From the NCBI RefSeq assembly GCF_000732725.1, contig NZ_JPNB01000001.1:186001-250000 (forward strand): a stretch of 64,000 nucleotides of DNA, given 5' to 3'. This document shows positions 33,215 through 40,916 of this stretch, piece by piece. The DNA is from Kineothrix alysoides. GTDB lineage: Bacteria > Bacillota > Clostridia > Lachnospirales > Lachnospiraceae. A program made the position numbers and the translations under genes. Each line of letters begins with the position of its first letter. The stretch's first letter is position 1. Below the pieces are notes generated by a model, which made no database searches, was not told the DNA's origin, and worked only from the letters and a program-made list of their open reading frames with translations.

Positions 33215-34477
33215 ATGAGGGGATTTCATACGATGTTAAGAATAAATTTCAGGCTTTTATTCAGAAATGCAGGATACCTTTGCTTTCTTATCATACTTCC
33301 TATGACGGCGGTGGCGCTTTTGAATCTGAATGCGGCGACGACCACTGTATACGGAGACGATGCGCAGAAAATAGTTTATTTGAAAAATGAAGACGACAGG
33401 ATAGAGGACATGACGAGCCTTAGACTGAATATAAAGGTATATGATCTTTCTGGTTCCAAATTGTCGTCGGACTTTCTTAATTCTTTACAAGGTATAGGAT
33501 GCTATCAATTATATTGTTATAATTCTGAAGAAAGCAAAATGCCGGAAATAAAAGAAAAAGCAATAAAAGTGATGAACGAAAATACCATAGGGGCAGTTCT
33601 GGTAATTCCTTCGGATTTTGACCGCCTGATTTTAGATGGAGATTATGAGGACAGCGTATTTCTTTATTACGGCAATGAAGATGCGAGAGTGGATACATTG
33701 CAGAATTATATCAATCAATTTTTCCGCACCGCCAGTACTTTTTCGACAACAGCAGACGATGACAAAGAAGCTTTTGAAGAACTTTTGGCTCAGGCAAATA
33801 AAGAAGGGTTTCAGATAAGAACGGAAAGTGTAGGAAGCGGTACCAGCGTGGAATTAACCTCGGAACAATTAGGCTATATGTCCACGGTAAAATATAGTTG
33901 GGCGCTTGTCACTATGGCTTTTACGTTCAGTGGAGTTTTTGTCAGCAATATCGTTATTATGGAGCGGAATAACGGTGTATTCAAAAGAACAAAATTAAGC
34001 GGAATCGGTATGGCAAGCTATGGTCTGGTAAAATTTTTTTTAGCAATGGGAACAGTAATCATACAGATATTTGTAATGGGGGCAGGAATAAAACTTTTTG
34101 TCAAGACAGACTTTGGCATTAATATGGGACAGTATTTGCTGCTCACCTTTGGGTTGGCGCTTATTTTAAATACATTAAGTGTAGTAATCGGCATACTCGT
34201 TAATAATTTGCTGAATACCAGTTATATAGCATTTTTCTTGGCTACGTTTACTTTTACGCTTTCCGGGTTGTTTTTTACTGCTATGCCGGCGGATGGATGG
34301 CTTGCCAATGCGGCGCTCCTTACACCGCAGCGCTGGGGGATTAAAGCGGTGGAAACGCTGCTAACGGAAGGCAGTAATGCATTCGGCTCCTATGCTCTTG
34401 CCGTCATTGGTTTTCTTGCACTTATTTTATGCGGGGGATTTTTAGGGCTCAATCTAATTCAGAAAGAGGAACTATGA
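33215..34477 (+). CDS. ABC-2 type permease, second subunit
   Basis: A 420-residue protein with the same plan as its upstream neighbour: one N-terminal segment, a long extracytoplasmic domain (about 45-220), and six C-terminal segments with the elbow IVIMERNNGVFKRTKLSGIGMASYGLVKFFLA. It starts 3 bp after the preceding stop codon. Two related permease genes in a row suggest a heterodimeric exporter. Confidence 0.88.
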   Translation: MRGFHTMLRINFRLLFRNAGYLCFLIILPMTAVALLNLNAATTTVYGDDAQKIVYLKNEDDRIEDMTSLRLNIKVYDLSGSKLSSDFLNSLQGIGCYQLYCYNSEESKMPEIKEKAIKVMNENTIGAVLVIPSDFDRLILDGDYEDSVFLYYGNEDARVDTLQNYINQFFRTASTFSTTADDDKEAFEELLAQANKEGFQIRTESVGSGTSVELTSEQLGYMSTVKYSWALVTMAFTFSGVFVSNIVIMERNNGVFKRTKLSGIGMASYGLVKFFLAMGTVIIQIFVMGAGIKLFVKTDFGINMGQYLLLTFGLALILNTLSVVIGILVNNLLNTSYIAFFLATFTFTLSGLFFTAMPADGWLANAALLTPQRWGIKAVETLLTEGSNAFGSYALAVIGFLALILCGGFLGLNLIQKEEL

Positions 34478-34478
34478 T

Positions 34479-34506
34479 TTGACAGCCTGCAATTCTCATA
34501 TATAAT
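34479..34506 (+). promoter_or_regulatory. Promoter of the two-component genes
   Basis: TTGACA (34479-34484) and TATAAT (34501-34506) are separated by 16 bp, both perfect hexamers. They overlap the end of the transporter operon, so the kinase and regulator may have constitutive expression of their own. Confidence 0.75.
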
Positions 34507-34570
34507 AAAATTAATTATATACAATAGTATAAAGTGGTGTTTTACAAATGACTAGAAATGATGGTGGGAT

Positions 34571-35710
34571 ATGGGAGACAGGATTCTGCTAAATTATTTT
34601 CCAATACTTAAATTTATATGTATGCTGGCGATTTCAGCGTATACTATTGTAAACGGACAGACCGATGACAGCCATCTAAGCAGTCAGGTCTGTCTAATTG
34701 CGCTTATTTTGCTCTCGGCTACAGCCTATGAATCCTTTATCAGATATAAGTGGCTGTGGCTTTTAGCGGAAGGGCTTCTGCTTTCGGTTACTTATCTCTA
34801 TTTTAATCCTGAGTGTTTTTACCTTGCACCTTTTTTGGTATTGGATGCGGTGGTTTATTTAAACTTGAAATGGCCTCTTTTACTGTTTCCGATGATAGGA
34901 TGCTTTTTCTCATATCATAATAGGCCTTTTTATTTTTTCTGCAGCCTGTTCGGTGCGGTCATTTATTTGCAGCATTATATTTTCCTTAAACAATATAGAG
35001 AGCGCATGGAATATTATGAGAAGGAAGAATATGAGCTGAAGGATACGATAGACAATCATGAAATAAAGCTGAAGGAAGAGCTTAGGGCAAACGGGCTTTA
35101 TTATGAGAAGCTGATGCTGGAAGATAAAACACGGCTTGCACAAGTGCTGCATGATGAACTGGGACATAGCATTAACGGAAGCATTTATCAGCTGGAGGCA
35201 TGCAAGGTGCTGCTTGATAAGGAAAAAGAAAAGTGTAATTCCATTATACAGAACGTGATAGATAGTCTTAGGATCAGCATGGAGGAAATCAGAATGATCC
35301 TAAGAAAGGAAAAGCCCAATAAAAAGCAGATGGCGATGGTGCAGCTTCACGCATTGAGCGAAGAATGCAAGGAAAGATACGGAATCGATATGGAGCTTTC
35401 CATACAGGGGGATGCGGGAAAGATATCGGATAAGCTATGGGAGATTATATTGGATAATACCTTTGAAGCGGTTACGAATGCCTTAAAGTATGCAAAATGC
35501 AGCCATATTAAGATTGAAATATGCGTGATGAATAAATTGGTAAGATGCAGTATATGCGATGACGGAAAAGGTTGCGACAAATTTGAAACGGGTATGGGAA
35601 TGGAAGGTATGAAAAGGCGGACCAGAAGTGTCAACGGTACCATTGACTTTGAGATGACAAATGGGTTTACAGTAAAAATGCTGTTGCCTGCCGAAGAGCA
35701 GCAGGCATAA
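34571..35710 (+). CDS. Sensor histidine kinase, NarL-type (HisKA_3)
   Basis: The 379-residue kinase has about five membrane segments in residues 8-140, a coiled coil (about 145-180), a HisKA_3 dimerisation domain with phospho-accepting His194 in LAQVLHDELGHSING, and a HATPase domain with NTFEAVTNALKYA and GMGMEGMKRRTRSVNG. It lacks a large sensor domain, like the intramembrane-sensing LiaS/DesK type. Its partner regulator follows by 18 bp. The signal is unknown; the transporter upstream suggests an envelope-active compound. Confidence 0.93.
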   Translation: MGDRILLNYFPILKFICMLAISAYTIVNGQTDDSHLSSQVCLIALILLSATAYESFIRYKWLWLLAEGLLLSVTYLYFNPECFYLAPFLVLDAVVYLNLKWPLLLFPMIGCFFSYHNRPFYFFCSLFGAVIYLQHYIFLKQYRERMEYYEKEEYELKDTIDNHEIKLKEELRANGLYYEKLMLEDKTRLAQVLHDELGHSINGSIYQLEACKVLLDKEKEKCNSIIQNVIDSLRISMEEIRMILRKEKPNKKQMAMVQLHALSEECKERYGIDMELSIQGDAGKISDKLWEIILDNTFEAVTNALKYAKCSHIKIEICVMNKLVRCSICDDGKGCDKFETGMGMEGMKRRTRSVNGTIDFEMTNGFTVKMLLPAEEQQA

Positions 35711-35728
35711 AATGACGTGAGGTATGGT

Positions 35729-36361
35729 ATGGAGAAGATACGGGTAATCATTGCGGACGATTCTGATTTTGTCCGTGACGGCATGAATATTATTTTAGGC
35801 GTAGATGAGGAGTTTGAGGTGGCAGGATGTGCCGCCAACGGCAAAGAAGCGGTGGCCTTGGCAAGAAAAAGCAGGGCGGACGTCATTTTAATGGATATTC
35901 AGATGCCTGAAATGGATGGAATAGAGGCAACGGGTATCATTGTTAAGGAGAATCTGGGAAAGGTATTGATTTTGACGACCTTTGATGACGATGATCTGGT
36001 AGTCCGTGCCATTCAAAACGGTGCCAAGGGATATTTGATCAAAAACCATACGCCGGATAAATTAAAGCAGATGATAAAGTCGATAAACGCAGGCGTTAAT
36101 GTGTTGGAAGAGACTGTGTTTGAGAAAATAGCGGAGAATAAAGAAATCCGTGGAGGACAAGGCTTTGAGGAGAAATTGTTTACGGAAAGAGAGCTGGAAG
36201 TAATAAAAGCCATAGCCGAAGGGCTGTCCAATAAGGAAATTGCGTCAAAGCTTTTTATCAGCGAAGGGACCGTCAAAAATTACATAACCACTATTCTGGA
36301 AAAAGGGAACCTGAAGCATAGGACACAGGTTGCCATATATTATCTGACAGGAAAAAAGTAA
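35729..36361 (+). CDS. NarL/LuxR-type response regulator
   Basis: A 210-residue regulator with a receiver domain (acidic pair in IIADDSD, phosphoacceptor D56 in ILMDIQMPEMDG, switch residues in LTTFDDDD and KGYLIKN) and a C-terminal LuxR helix-turn-helix (LTERELEVIKAIAEGLSNKEIASKLFISEGTVKNYITTILEK). The ATG at 35729 follows GAGG by six bases; a GTG at 35717 is too early. It forms a pair with the kinase and probably acts on the promoter near 31163-31241. Confidence 0.95.
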   Translation: MEKIRVIIADDSDFVRDGMNIILGVDEEFEVAGCAANGKEAVALARKSRADVILMDIQMPEMDGIEATGIIVKENLGKVLILTTFDDDDLVVRAIQNGAKGYLIKNHTPDKLKQMIKSINAGVNVLEETVFEKIAENKEIRGGQGFEEKLFTERELEVIKAIAEGLSNKEIASKLFISEGTVKNYITTILEKGNLKHRTQVAIYYLTGKK

Positions 36362-36391
36362 TATTTGAAACTTAAAAATAGAGATATATAC

Positions 36392-36420
36392 TTGGTTTCA
36401 TATATTATTTGATTTATGAT
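36392..36420 (+). promoter_or_regulatory. Promoter of leader block, copy 1
   Basis: TTGGTT (36392-36397), 17 bp, TATGAT (36415-36420). The same positions in the second copy have the better hexamers TTGATT and TATAAT. Confidence 0.6.
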
Positions 36421-36472
36421 AATAAGTACGTATTAAAAACTTCAATTTACTTACGAAAGGGGTAAATTAATT

Positions 36473-36505
36473 ATGAAAAAAGCAGATATGGTAATGAATC
36501 AATAA
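36473..36505 (+). CDS. 10-residue leader peptide MKKADMVMNQ
   Basis: A ten-codon frame with an excellent ribosome binding site (GAAAGGGG, 11 bases before the ATG), ending in TAA. The same peptide with one difference (A4 to I) is encoded in the second copy at 39707, where one further change (GTA to GTG) is silent. Nothing in the next 100 bp resembles a downstream gene on this strand, because a divergent metallo-hydrolase follows, so this copy looks orphaned. The function is inferred from layout only. Confidence 0.5.
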   Translation: MKKADMVMNQ

Positions 36506-36611
36506 TGTTCTATAGTTGCTTTATTCGATTATTGTATAAAAATACTACCATTCCACTTGTCCATATACTTTCGTAAAGGTGGTGGGTCGCGGAATACATA
36601 AGAGATTAGTA

Positions 36612-37337
36612 TTATTGGTCAATAACTAAGTCTGAAGATTTATAGTGGCCATAATGTGATGTTAATGTAAATTCAGTACCCTTAATAAGTTTACTGATTT
36701 TTTGAATTGATTCTCGACTAAGCGCTTCGTCCATAGTAAAAGGATGAATATCCAATTTGTTGTTACTTATCTTACAGCTGTCTCCCAAAAATATATAATC
36801 ATTATCTAATATATATATCATCGAGCCGGTTGTATGTCCCGGAGCTTTAACGCATCTTATTGTATGTTCACCGATTTTTATTTTTTGTTCATCCTTAAGC
36901 AAAATCAAGTCATCCAATCCTATGCCATCCGGCAATGAATTATTTTTGTTTCTTTCACGTTTTGTCTCGCCATTTACCATTTGTAATTCATCTTCTCCCA
37001 TATATATGTTTGCGTCAGTAAACAAGCCCAAAGACGCTACATGGTCATGGTCAGAGTGAGTTAAAAATATATGTCTCACATCTGAAATATTTTCCTGCTG
37101 AATTATTTTCTCTACCGCCTTTATATCAGAACCGGCATCTATTAAGATATATCCGTCACTTGAATTGATAAAATACATGTTGCCGATTTTATTTTTGACA
37201 GCCAATATTTCTGAATCTTGAATCTTCCCTGTTTTTGAAGGTTTCATAAATAATACCGGATATTCATTAAACGGAATTATTGTTGCAGCCAGTAGGGCTA
37301 ACGCAATAACAATTATCAAAATTATCATATTTTTCAA
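36612..37337 (-). CDS. MBL-fold metallo-hydrolase
   Basis: A 241-residue protein with an N-terminal membrane segment (residues 2-20) and a metallo-beta-lactamase fold. The zinc site is visible: FLTHSDHDHVAS (HxHxDH), then CVKAPGHTTGS and FLGDSCKI with the second histidine and the bridging aspartate, and a late histidine in LTSHYGH. Such proteins hydrolyse thioesters, lactones or phosphoesters; no specificity can be read. It is AT-rich and is divergent from a TetR gene, with three similar palindromic sites between them. Confidence 0.9.
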   Translation of the reverse strand: MKNMIILIIVIALALLAATIIPFNEYPVLFMKPSKTGKIQDSEILAVKNKIGNMYFINSSDGYILIDAGSDIKAVEKIIQQENISDVRHIFLTHSDHDHVASLGLFTDANIYMGEDELQMVNGETKRERNKNNSLPDGIGLDDLILLKDEQKIKIGEHTIRCVKAPGHTTGSMIYILDNDYIFLGDSCKISNNKLDIHPFTMDEALSRESIQKISKLIKGTEFTLTSHYGHYKSSDLVIDQ

Positions 37338-37390
37338 TATTCTTCCTCCATACGATATTTTTTATTAGTATAGAACACTTTCAAAACTTA

Positions 37391-37494
37391 AAGTGTCACA
37401 CTTGCGGCACTTATTTGTAAGCAGTATAATAGATGTTAACAGGAGCGTCAATACCTTAGGCGCAAGTGCTACACTAATCAAAAAGTGTGACACT
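37391..37494. promoter_or_regulatory. Three AGTG-CACT palindromes between divergent genes
   Basis: AAGTGTCACACTT (37391-37403), AGTGCTACACT (37465-37475) and AGTGTGACACT (37484-37494) share AGTG-N3-CACT half-sites. They flank the region between the metallo-hydrolase and the TetR gene, as expected for operators that regulate both. Confidence 0.6.
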
Positions 37495-37544
37495 ACAATC
37501 TTATTAAGCTATTTCTTATTAAGCTATTTGTAGGAGGACTTTAT

Positions 37545-38111
37545 ATGAAAGAAACAAAAAATCCTATTGCGTTACAGTCAAAGAATTGGATTATAACATC
37601 ACTGCTTGAACTTATGAAGAAATATAAGTACTCTGAAATAACTATAAAGGACATTACGAAGAAAGCTGATTTAGACCGACGTACATTTTATCGTCATTTT
37701 CAGTCTAAAGATGATGTGATTTGCGCATGTATTAAAACGATATGTGATGAATATATTGGCACACTACAAAGTGAAAAAAGTCCATCTGCATATACTACTG
37801 CAAAAATATATTTTACAATATGTCTGAAACATTTAGATTTTCTTATACTCATGAACAAGCATGGATTATCTGGATTTTTGTTTACAAAGTATAACGAATA
37901 TATGCCTAGATTACAGGATAATGATGTCTCACCTGAGTTAAAATTAAATTACGGTGATCATATAACATATCTATATGCTTTTAATAATGGCGGGTTTTGG
38001 GCCCTAACATTAAAGTGGTTAGAAAATGGGGCAATTCAAAGTCCGGATGAAATGGCGGAAGTTATTTGTAAAATACTCCACGGCATGTTGAATTGTAACT
38101 TGACTGCGTAA
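37545..38111 (+). CDS. TetR-family transcriptional regulator
   Basis: A 188-residue protein with the N-terminal pattern NPIALQSKNWIITSLLELMKKYKYSEITIKDITKKADLDRRTFYRHFQSKDDVI, a TetR helix-turn-helix of the DhaS-like type, and a C-terminal TetR_C-like segment. An AGGAGG site lies before the ATG. It likely controls the divergent metallo-hydrolase through the sites at 37391-37494. The ligand is not known. Confidence 0.9.
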   Translation: MKETKNPIALQSKNWIITSLLELMKKYKYSEITIKDITKKADLDRRTFYRHFQSKDDVICACIKTICDEYIGTLQSEKSPSAYTTAKIYFTICLKHLDFLILMNKHGLSGFLFTKYNEYMPRLQDNDVSPELKLNYGDHITYLYAFNNGGFWALTLKWLENGAIQSPDEMAEVICKILHGMLNCNLTA

Positions 38112-38352
38112 CGTTAGCTCAATTGTAAAAATTCTGGCATACTGTTTTTTTTAGGGCTTTTCCATTAAACTGCTTGTTGGGGAGTGCCTTCCCCCAACAC
38201 TACGACTTCGGACTAACTTGGAATTGGATGGAAGAATTTATGCACTTGCAGGTTGCTAAAATGCACTTATAAGTTGGTAGATGTTAATTGATGGACTTAT
38301 TATAATAATGTTTGACAATTACAGTATTATAATATTCCTATGGAGGTATATA

Positions 38353-38907
38353 ATGAAAAAAATTATTTTAACATCAGCCGGCTTTGAAAACAAAAAAATC
38401 GAGCAAAAATTTCTTGATATGGTTAATAAGCCATCCAATAAAATAAGGGCAATATGGATACCGACCGCAGCTACTTATGATGCTGCAAAAGCTGTACTGC
38501 CAAAGTGCATGGACGATTTACTGAATGCGGGTATATCAGCTGAAAACATAAAGACCTATAATCTTGACTACGTAATGGAATATGAAGAATTGGCTGCTTT
38601 TGATACCGTTTATGTCTGTGGCGGCAATAGTAGATATCTTCTTGACAAAATGTATGAAGCAAATTTTGTAAGCCTGCTGGAGCGGTTCATCGATCAGGGG
38701 GGAATATATATTGGTGTAAGTGCCGGAAGTTGCATATGCGTGAACGGATTCGAAGATAACCTTGGATTTTTACCATGCACATTAAGTGTGCACTGCATAG
38801 AAGGCAATATATCCGGGGACATAGACATTAACCATACTTCACACATAAATCTAACAAATAGTCAAGCAATTATCATTGAAGAGGAAGAGCGCTATATTCT
38901 TGAATGA
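38353..38907 (+). CDS. Peptidase S51-family protein (dipeptidase E-like)
   Basis: A 184-residue protein of the peptidase E family. The nucleophile serine is in GVSAGSCI, and the family patterns IWIPTAATYD, VYVCGGNSRYLLDKM and GGIYIGVSAGS are clear. Dipeptidase E cleaves Asp-X dipeptides; relatives act in peptide or cyanophycin breakdown. The ATG at 38353 follows GGAGGT by six bases; earlier in-frame starts have no ribosome binding site. It is AT-rich and slightly shorter than the usual 200-230 residues, with a short C-terminus. Confidence 0.85.
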   Translation: MKKIILTSAGFENKKIEQKFLDMVNKPSNKIRAIWIPTAATYDAAKAVLPKCMDDLLNAGISAENIKTYNLDYVMEYEELAAFDTVYVCGGNSRYLLDKMYEANFVSLLERFIDQGGIYIGVSAGSCICVNGFEDNLGFLPCTLSVHCIEGNISGDIDINHTSHINLTNSQAIIIEEEERYILE

Positions 38908-38982
38908 TGGTATTTAATTTAAAAGCAAAATCGCTTTCAACTATTGATTTTGAGTCTGTCAAAGCGCAAATGGGGTATAAAA

Positions 38983-39600
38983 ATGAAACTATCTGAAAAA
39001 ATACAAATGTTAAGAAAGAAAAATGGGCATTCACAAGAATATATGGCAGAAATTTGTAATGTCAGCAGACAATGTATATCGAAATGGGAGGCGGATATAG
39101 CATTACCAAATGTTGATAAGCTTTTGATACTGAGTAAATTTTTTCGGGTTTCTATCGACGTTTTACTGAAAGATGATTTGACCATTGACGGCGCACAAGA
39201 GATTCACACATGTGGAAACAATGCTCTTCTTAATGAAAAAACAGGCTTATATGAAGGCGTCCTTATTAAGGAAAGTATAGAAAATGATTTGGTACTTGAT
39301 TACCTTACGATCAACAAAGTAGAAATATGGAAGACTCAAGGAAATCCAAAATACTGGACGGCTATATATTTTACTTCGACAAACAGAGATTTTCCGAATT
39401 TGATATCAAAAGTAATGATTTCAGATGAGACAAAAGGCGGAAATTGGTTTGTTGATTTTAAGACGGGAAATATTAAATTTATTGTCTTCCGTAATAAGAT
39501 TTTAAAATACACTATCGGGAATAGTATAGAAAAACAAGATGTTTGCGAAGAATGCAAGAAGATGGGTATTCCCTATGAGCAAATGCAATGGGCAGAATAA
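38983..39600 (+). CDS. XRE-family regulator with C-terminal domain
   Basis: A 205-residue protein with an N-terminal Cro/C1 helix-turn-helix (MKLSEKIQMLRKKNGHSQEYMAEICNVSRQCISKWEADIALPNVDKLLILSKFFRVSIDVLL) and a C-terminal part of about 130 residues with beta character (YWTAIYFTST, NWFVDFKTGNIKFIVFRNKILKYTIG) that I do not recognise. A pair of cysteines near the end (CEECKKMG) may bind metal. The ATG at 38983 has a GGGGT site. A copy of the leader block follows by 10 bp. Confidence 0.82.
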   Translation: MKLSEKIQMLRKKNGHSQEYMAEICNVSRQCISKWEADIALPNVDKLLILSKFFRVSIDVLLKDDLTIDGAQEIHTCGNNALLNEKTGLYEGVLIKESIENDLVLDYLTINKVEIWKTQGNPKYWTAIYFTSTNRDFPNLISKVMISDETKGGNWFVDFKTGNIKFIVFRNKILKYTIGNSIEKQDVCEECKKMGIPYEQMQWAE

Positions 39601-39623
39601 AAGGTGAAAATAGAGATATATAC

Positions 39624-39652
39624 TTGATTTCATATATTATTTAATTTATAAT
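39624..39652 (+). promoter_or_regulatory. Promoter of leader block, copy 2
   Basis: TTGATT (39624-39629), 17 bp, TATAAT (39647-39652). It would transcribe the leader peptide and then rsgA. Confidence 0.8.
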
Positions 39653-39706
39653 AATTAAGTTAGTATTAAAAACTTCAATTTACTTTCGAAAGGGGTTGAT
39701 TAAATT

Positions 39707-39739
39707 ATGAAAAAAATAGATATGGTGATGAATCAATAA
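39707..39739 (+). CDS. 10-residue leader peptide MKKIDMVMNQ
   Basis: A ten-codon frame behind GAAAGGGG. It is followed by a hairpin GCAGAAAGC-TTTT-GCTTTTTGC (39756-39777) and then a terminator (39814-39837) before the ribosome binding site of rsgA. Short peptide, hairpin, terminator and gene is the arrangement of ribosome-sensing attenuation known upstream of ribosome-protection and rRNA-methylase resistance genes. That this applies here is inference. Confidence 0.55.
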   Translation: MKKIDMVMNQ

Positions 39740-39755
39740 TTTAATATTGAAGTAT

Positions 39756-39837
39756 GCAGAAAGCTTTTGCTTTTTGCGTATAAGGAACCCTTTTGTAAAC
39801 ACTGTATAAACAGACTTGCCAATGGGCAAGTTTTTTT
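39756..39837 (+). promoter_or_regulatory. Attenuator-like double hairpin with terminator
   Basis: The first hairpin is GCAGAAAGC with GCTTTTTGC (39756-39777). The second is ACTTGCC with GGCAAGT (39814-39831) and a T-run to 39837, a rho-independent terminator placed before the gene. A gene-proximal terminator only makes sense if it can be bypassed, so this is a likely regulated attenuator. Confidence 0.65.
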
Positions 39838-39861
39838 GTACCCAAAATTGGAGGAAAATCA

Positions 39862-40858
39862 TTGAAAATGAAAGAAAATGGAACACAAATGCATGCTATT
39901 GTTTGTGAAGTTCAACGGGAATTATTCACGTTAATATGTGAACAGGGAGAGATTCACGCAAAATTACTGGGAACATTCTATAAAGAAAATAGCATGTTCC
40001 CAGTTATAGGGGATATGGTATTAATTTACTTTAATCAAAACGGAGATTCTATTATTGAAAAAGTCTATGAAAGAAAAAGCAAGTTTTCAAGAACAGATTT
40101 TTCAGGGCATGCGGCAAGTTATGTAAAAACAATAAAAGAGAAGGTGCTTGCGGCAAATTTTGACTATGTTTTTATAGTAGATTCACTCAATAAGAATTTT
40201 AATTTAAATCGTATTACAAGATTTGTAAGTGTAACATTGAAAAGTGGAGCAAAACCGGTAGTAATTTTAACAAAAGCGGATTTATGCAATAATGTGGATT
40301 ATTATACAAAAAAGGTAAAAAGCATATCAGAAAAACTTGATATTTGCGTAATTAGCGCAATATCAGGAATCGGTATGAATCAGCTTGATTTTTATTTAAA
40401 GGGTGGCAATACAATTGTATTTCTTGGTTCATCAGGAGTCGGGAAGTCTACTCTTTTGAATGCAATTGCAGGTGAAGAACTGATGAAAGTCAGCAAGATA
40501 CGTGAAAACGATTCAAAGGGACGCCATACCACCACCCACAGGCAATTGATAATGCTTCCATCAGGAGTCGCGATTGATTGACACACCGGGAATTAGAGAA
40601 TTAGGCTTGTGGGATGCAAGAGAAGGAATTGATGATACATTTTCAGATATAACGGAACTTTTTGACAATTGTAAATATAGTAATTGCACACATACAACGG
40701 AACCTGGCTGTGCAGTAAAAAAAGCAATTGAAAATATGACAATTTCCAGTGAACGCTGGAAATTGTATTGTCAATTAAGAAATGAAAATGAATGGGGTAA
40801 AAACAAAGCTGTTAATATATGCAAACAAAAATTAAGAAATAAAATCAGCAGAACATAA
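39862..40858 (+). pseudogene. rsgA: Frameshifted ribosome-associated GTPase RsgA
   Basis: Two adjoining frames together give a complete RsgA, a GTPase that acts in maturation of the 30S ribosomal subunit. The first (239 residues) has an OB fold, the permuted G4 ILTKADL and G1 GSSGVGKSTLL, and GRHTTTHRQLIMLPSG; the second begins IDTPGIRELG (G3) and carries the zinc-finger cysteines CKYSNCTHTTEPGC. The break is at 40573-40581, where ATTGATTGAC occurs. Removing one base restores GVAIIDTPG, in register with the family; removing a four-base ATTG copy also restores the frame. The start is the TTG at 39862, seven bases after GGAGG. It may be a true mutation or a sequence error. Confidence 0.85.
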
Positions 40859-40916
40859 AACAAGATAGTATTAATAATTTATGAGCCATAAAGCAATTAT
40901 ATTTTAGGAGGAATTT

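Larger units (their letters stand above)
36379..36505 (+). repeat. Duplicated promoter/leader-peptide block, copy 1
   Basis: About 125 bp here closely match 39612-39739: GAGATATATACTTG, TTTCATATATTATTT, TATTAAAAACTTCAATTTAC, TTACGAAAGGGG and the 10-codon frame. The copies are direct repeats 3.2 kb apart. Similarity ends soon after the stop codon of the leader peptide. Confidence 0.9.
39612..39739 (+). repeat. Duplicated promoter/leader-peptide block, copy 2
   Basis: Matches 36379-36505 over its whole length with scattered single changes. This copy keeps better promoter hexamers and is followed by two hairpins and the rsgA-like gene, so it looks like the functional copy. Confidence 0.9.

Noticed and set aside
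38160-38280. GTTGGGG/CCCCCAAC hairpin and nearby AT-rich words as an insertion-sequence end
   Set aside because: No transposase fragment or matching second end is visible in the flanks, so the idea cannot be supported.
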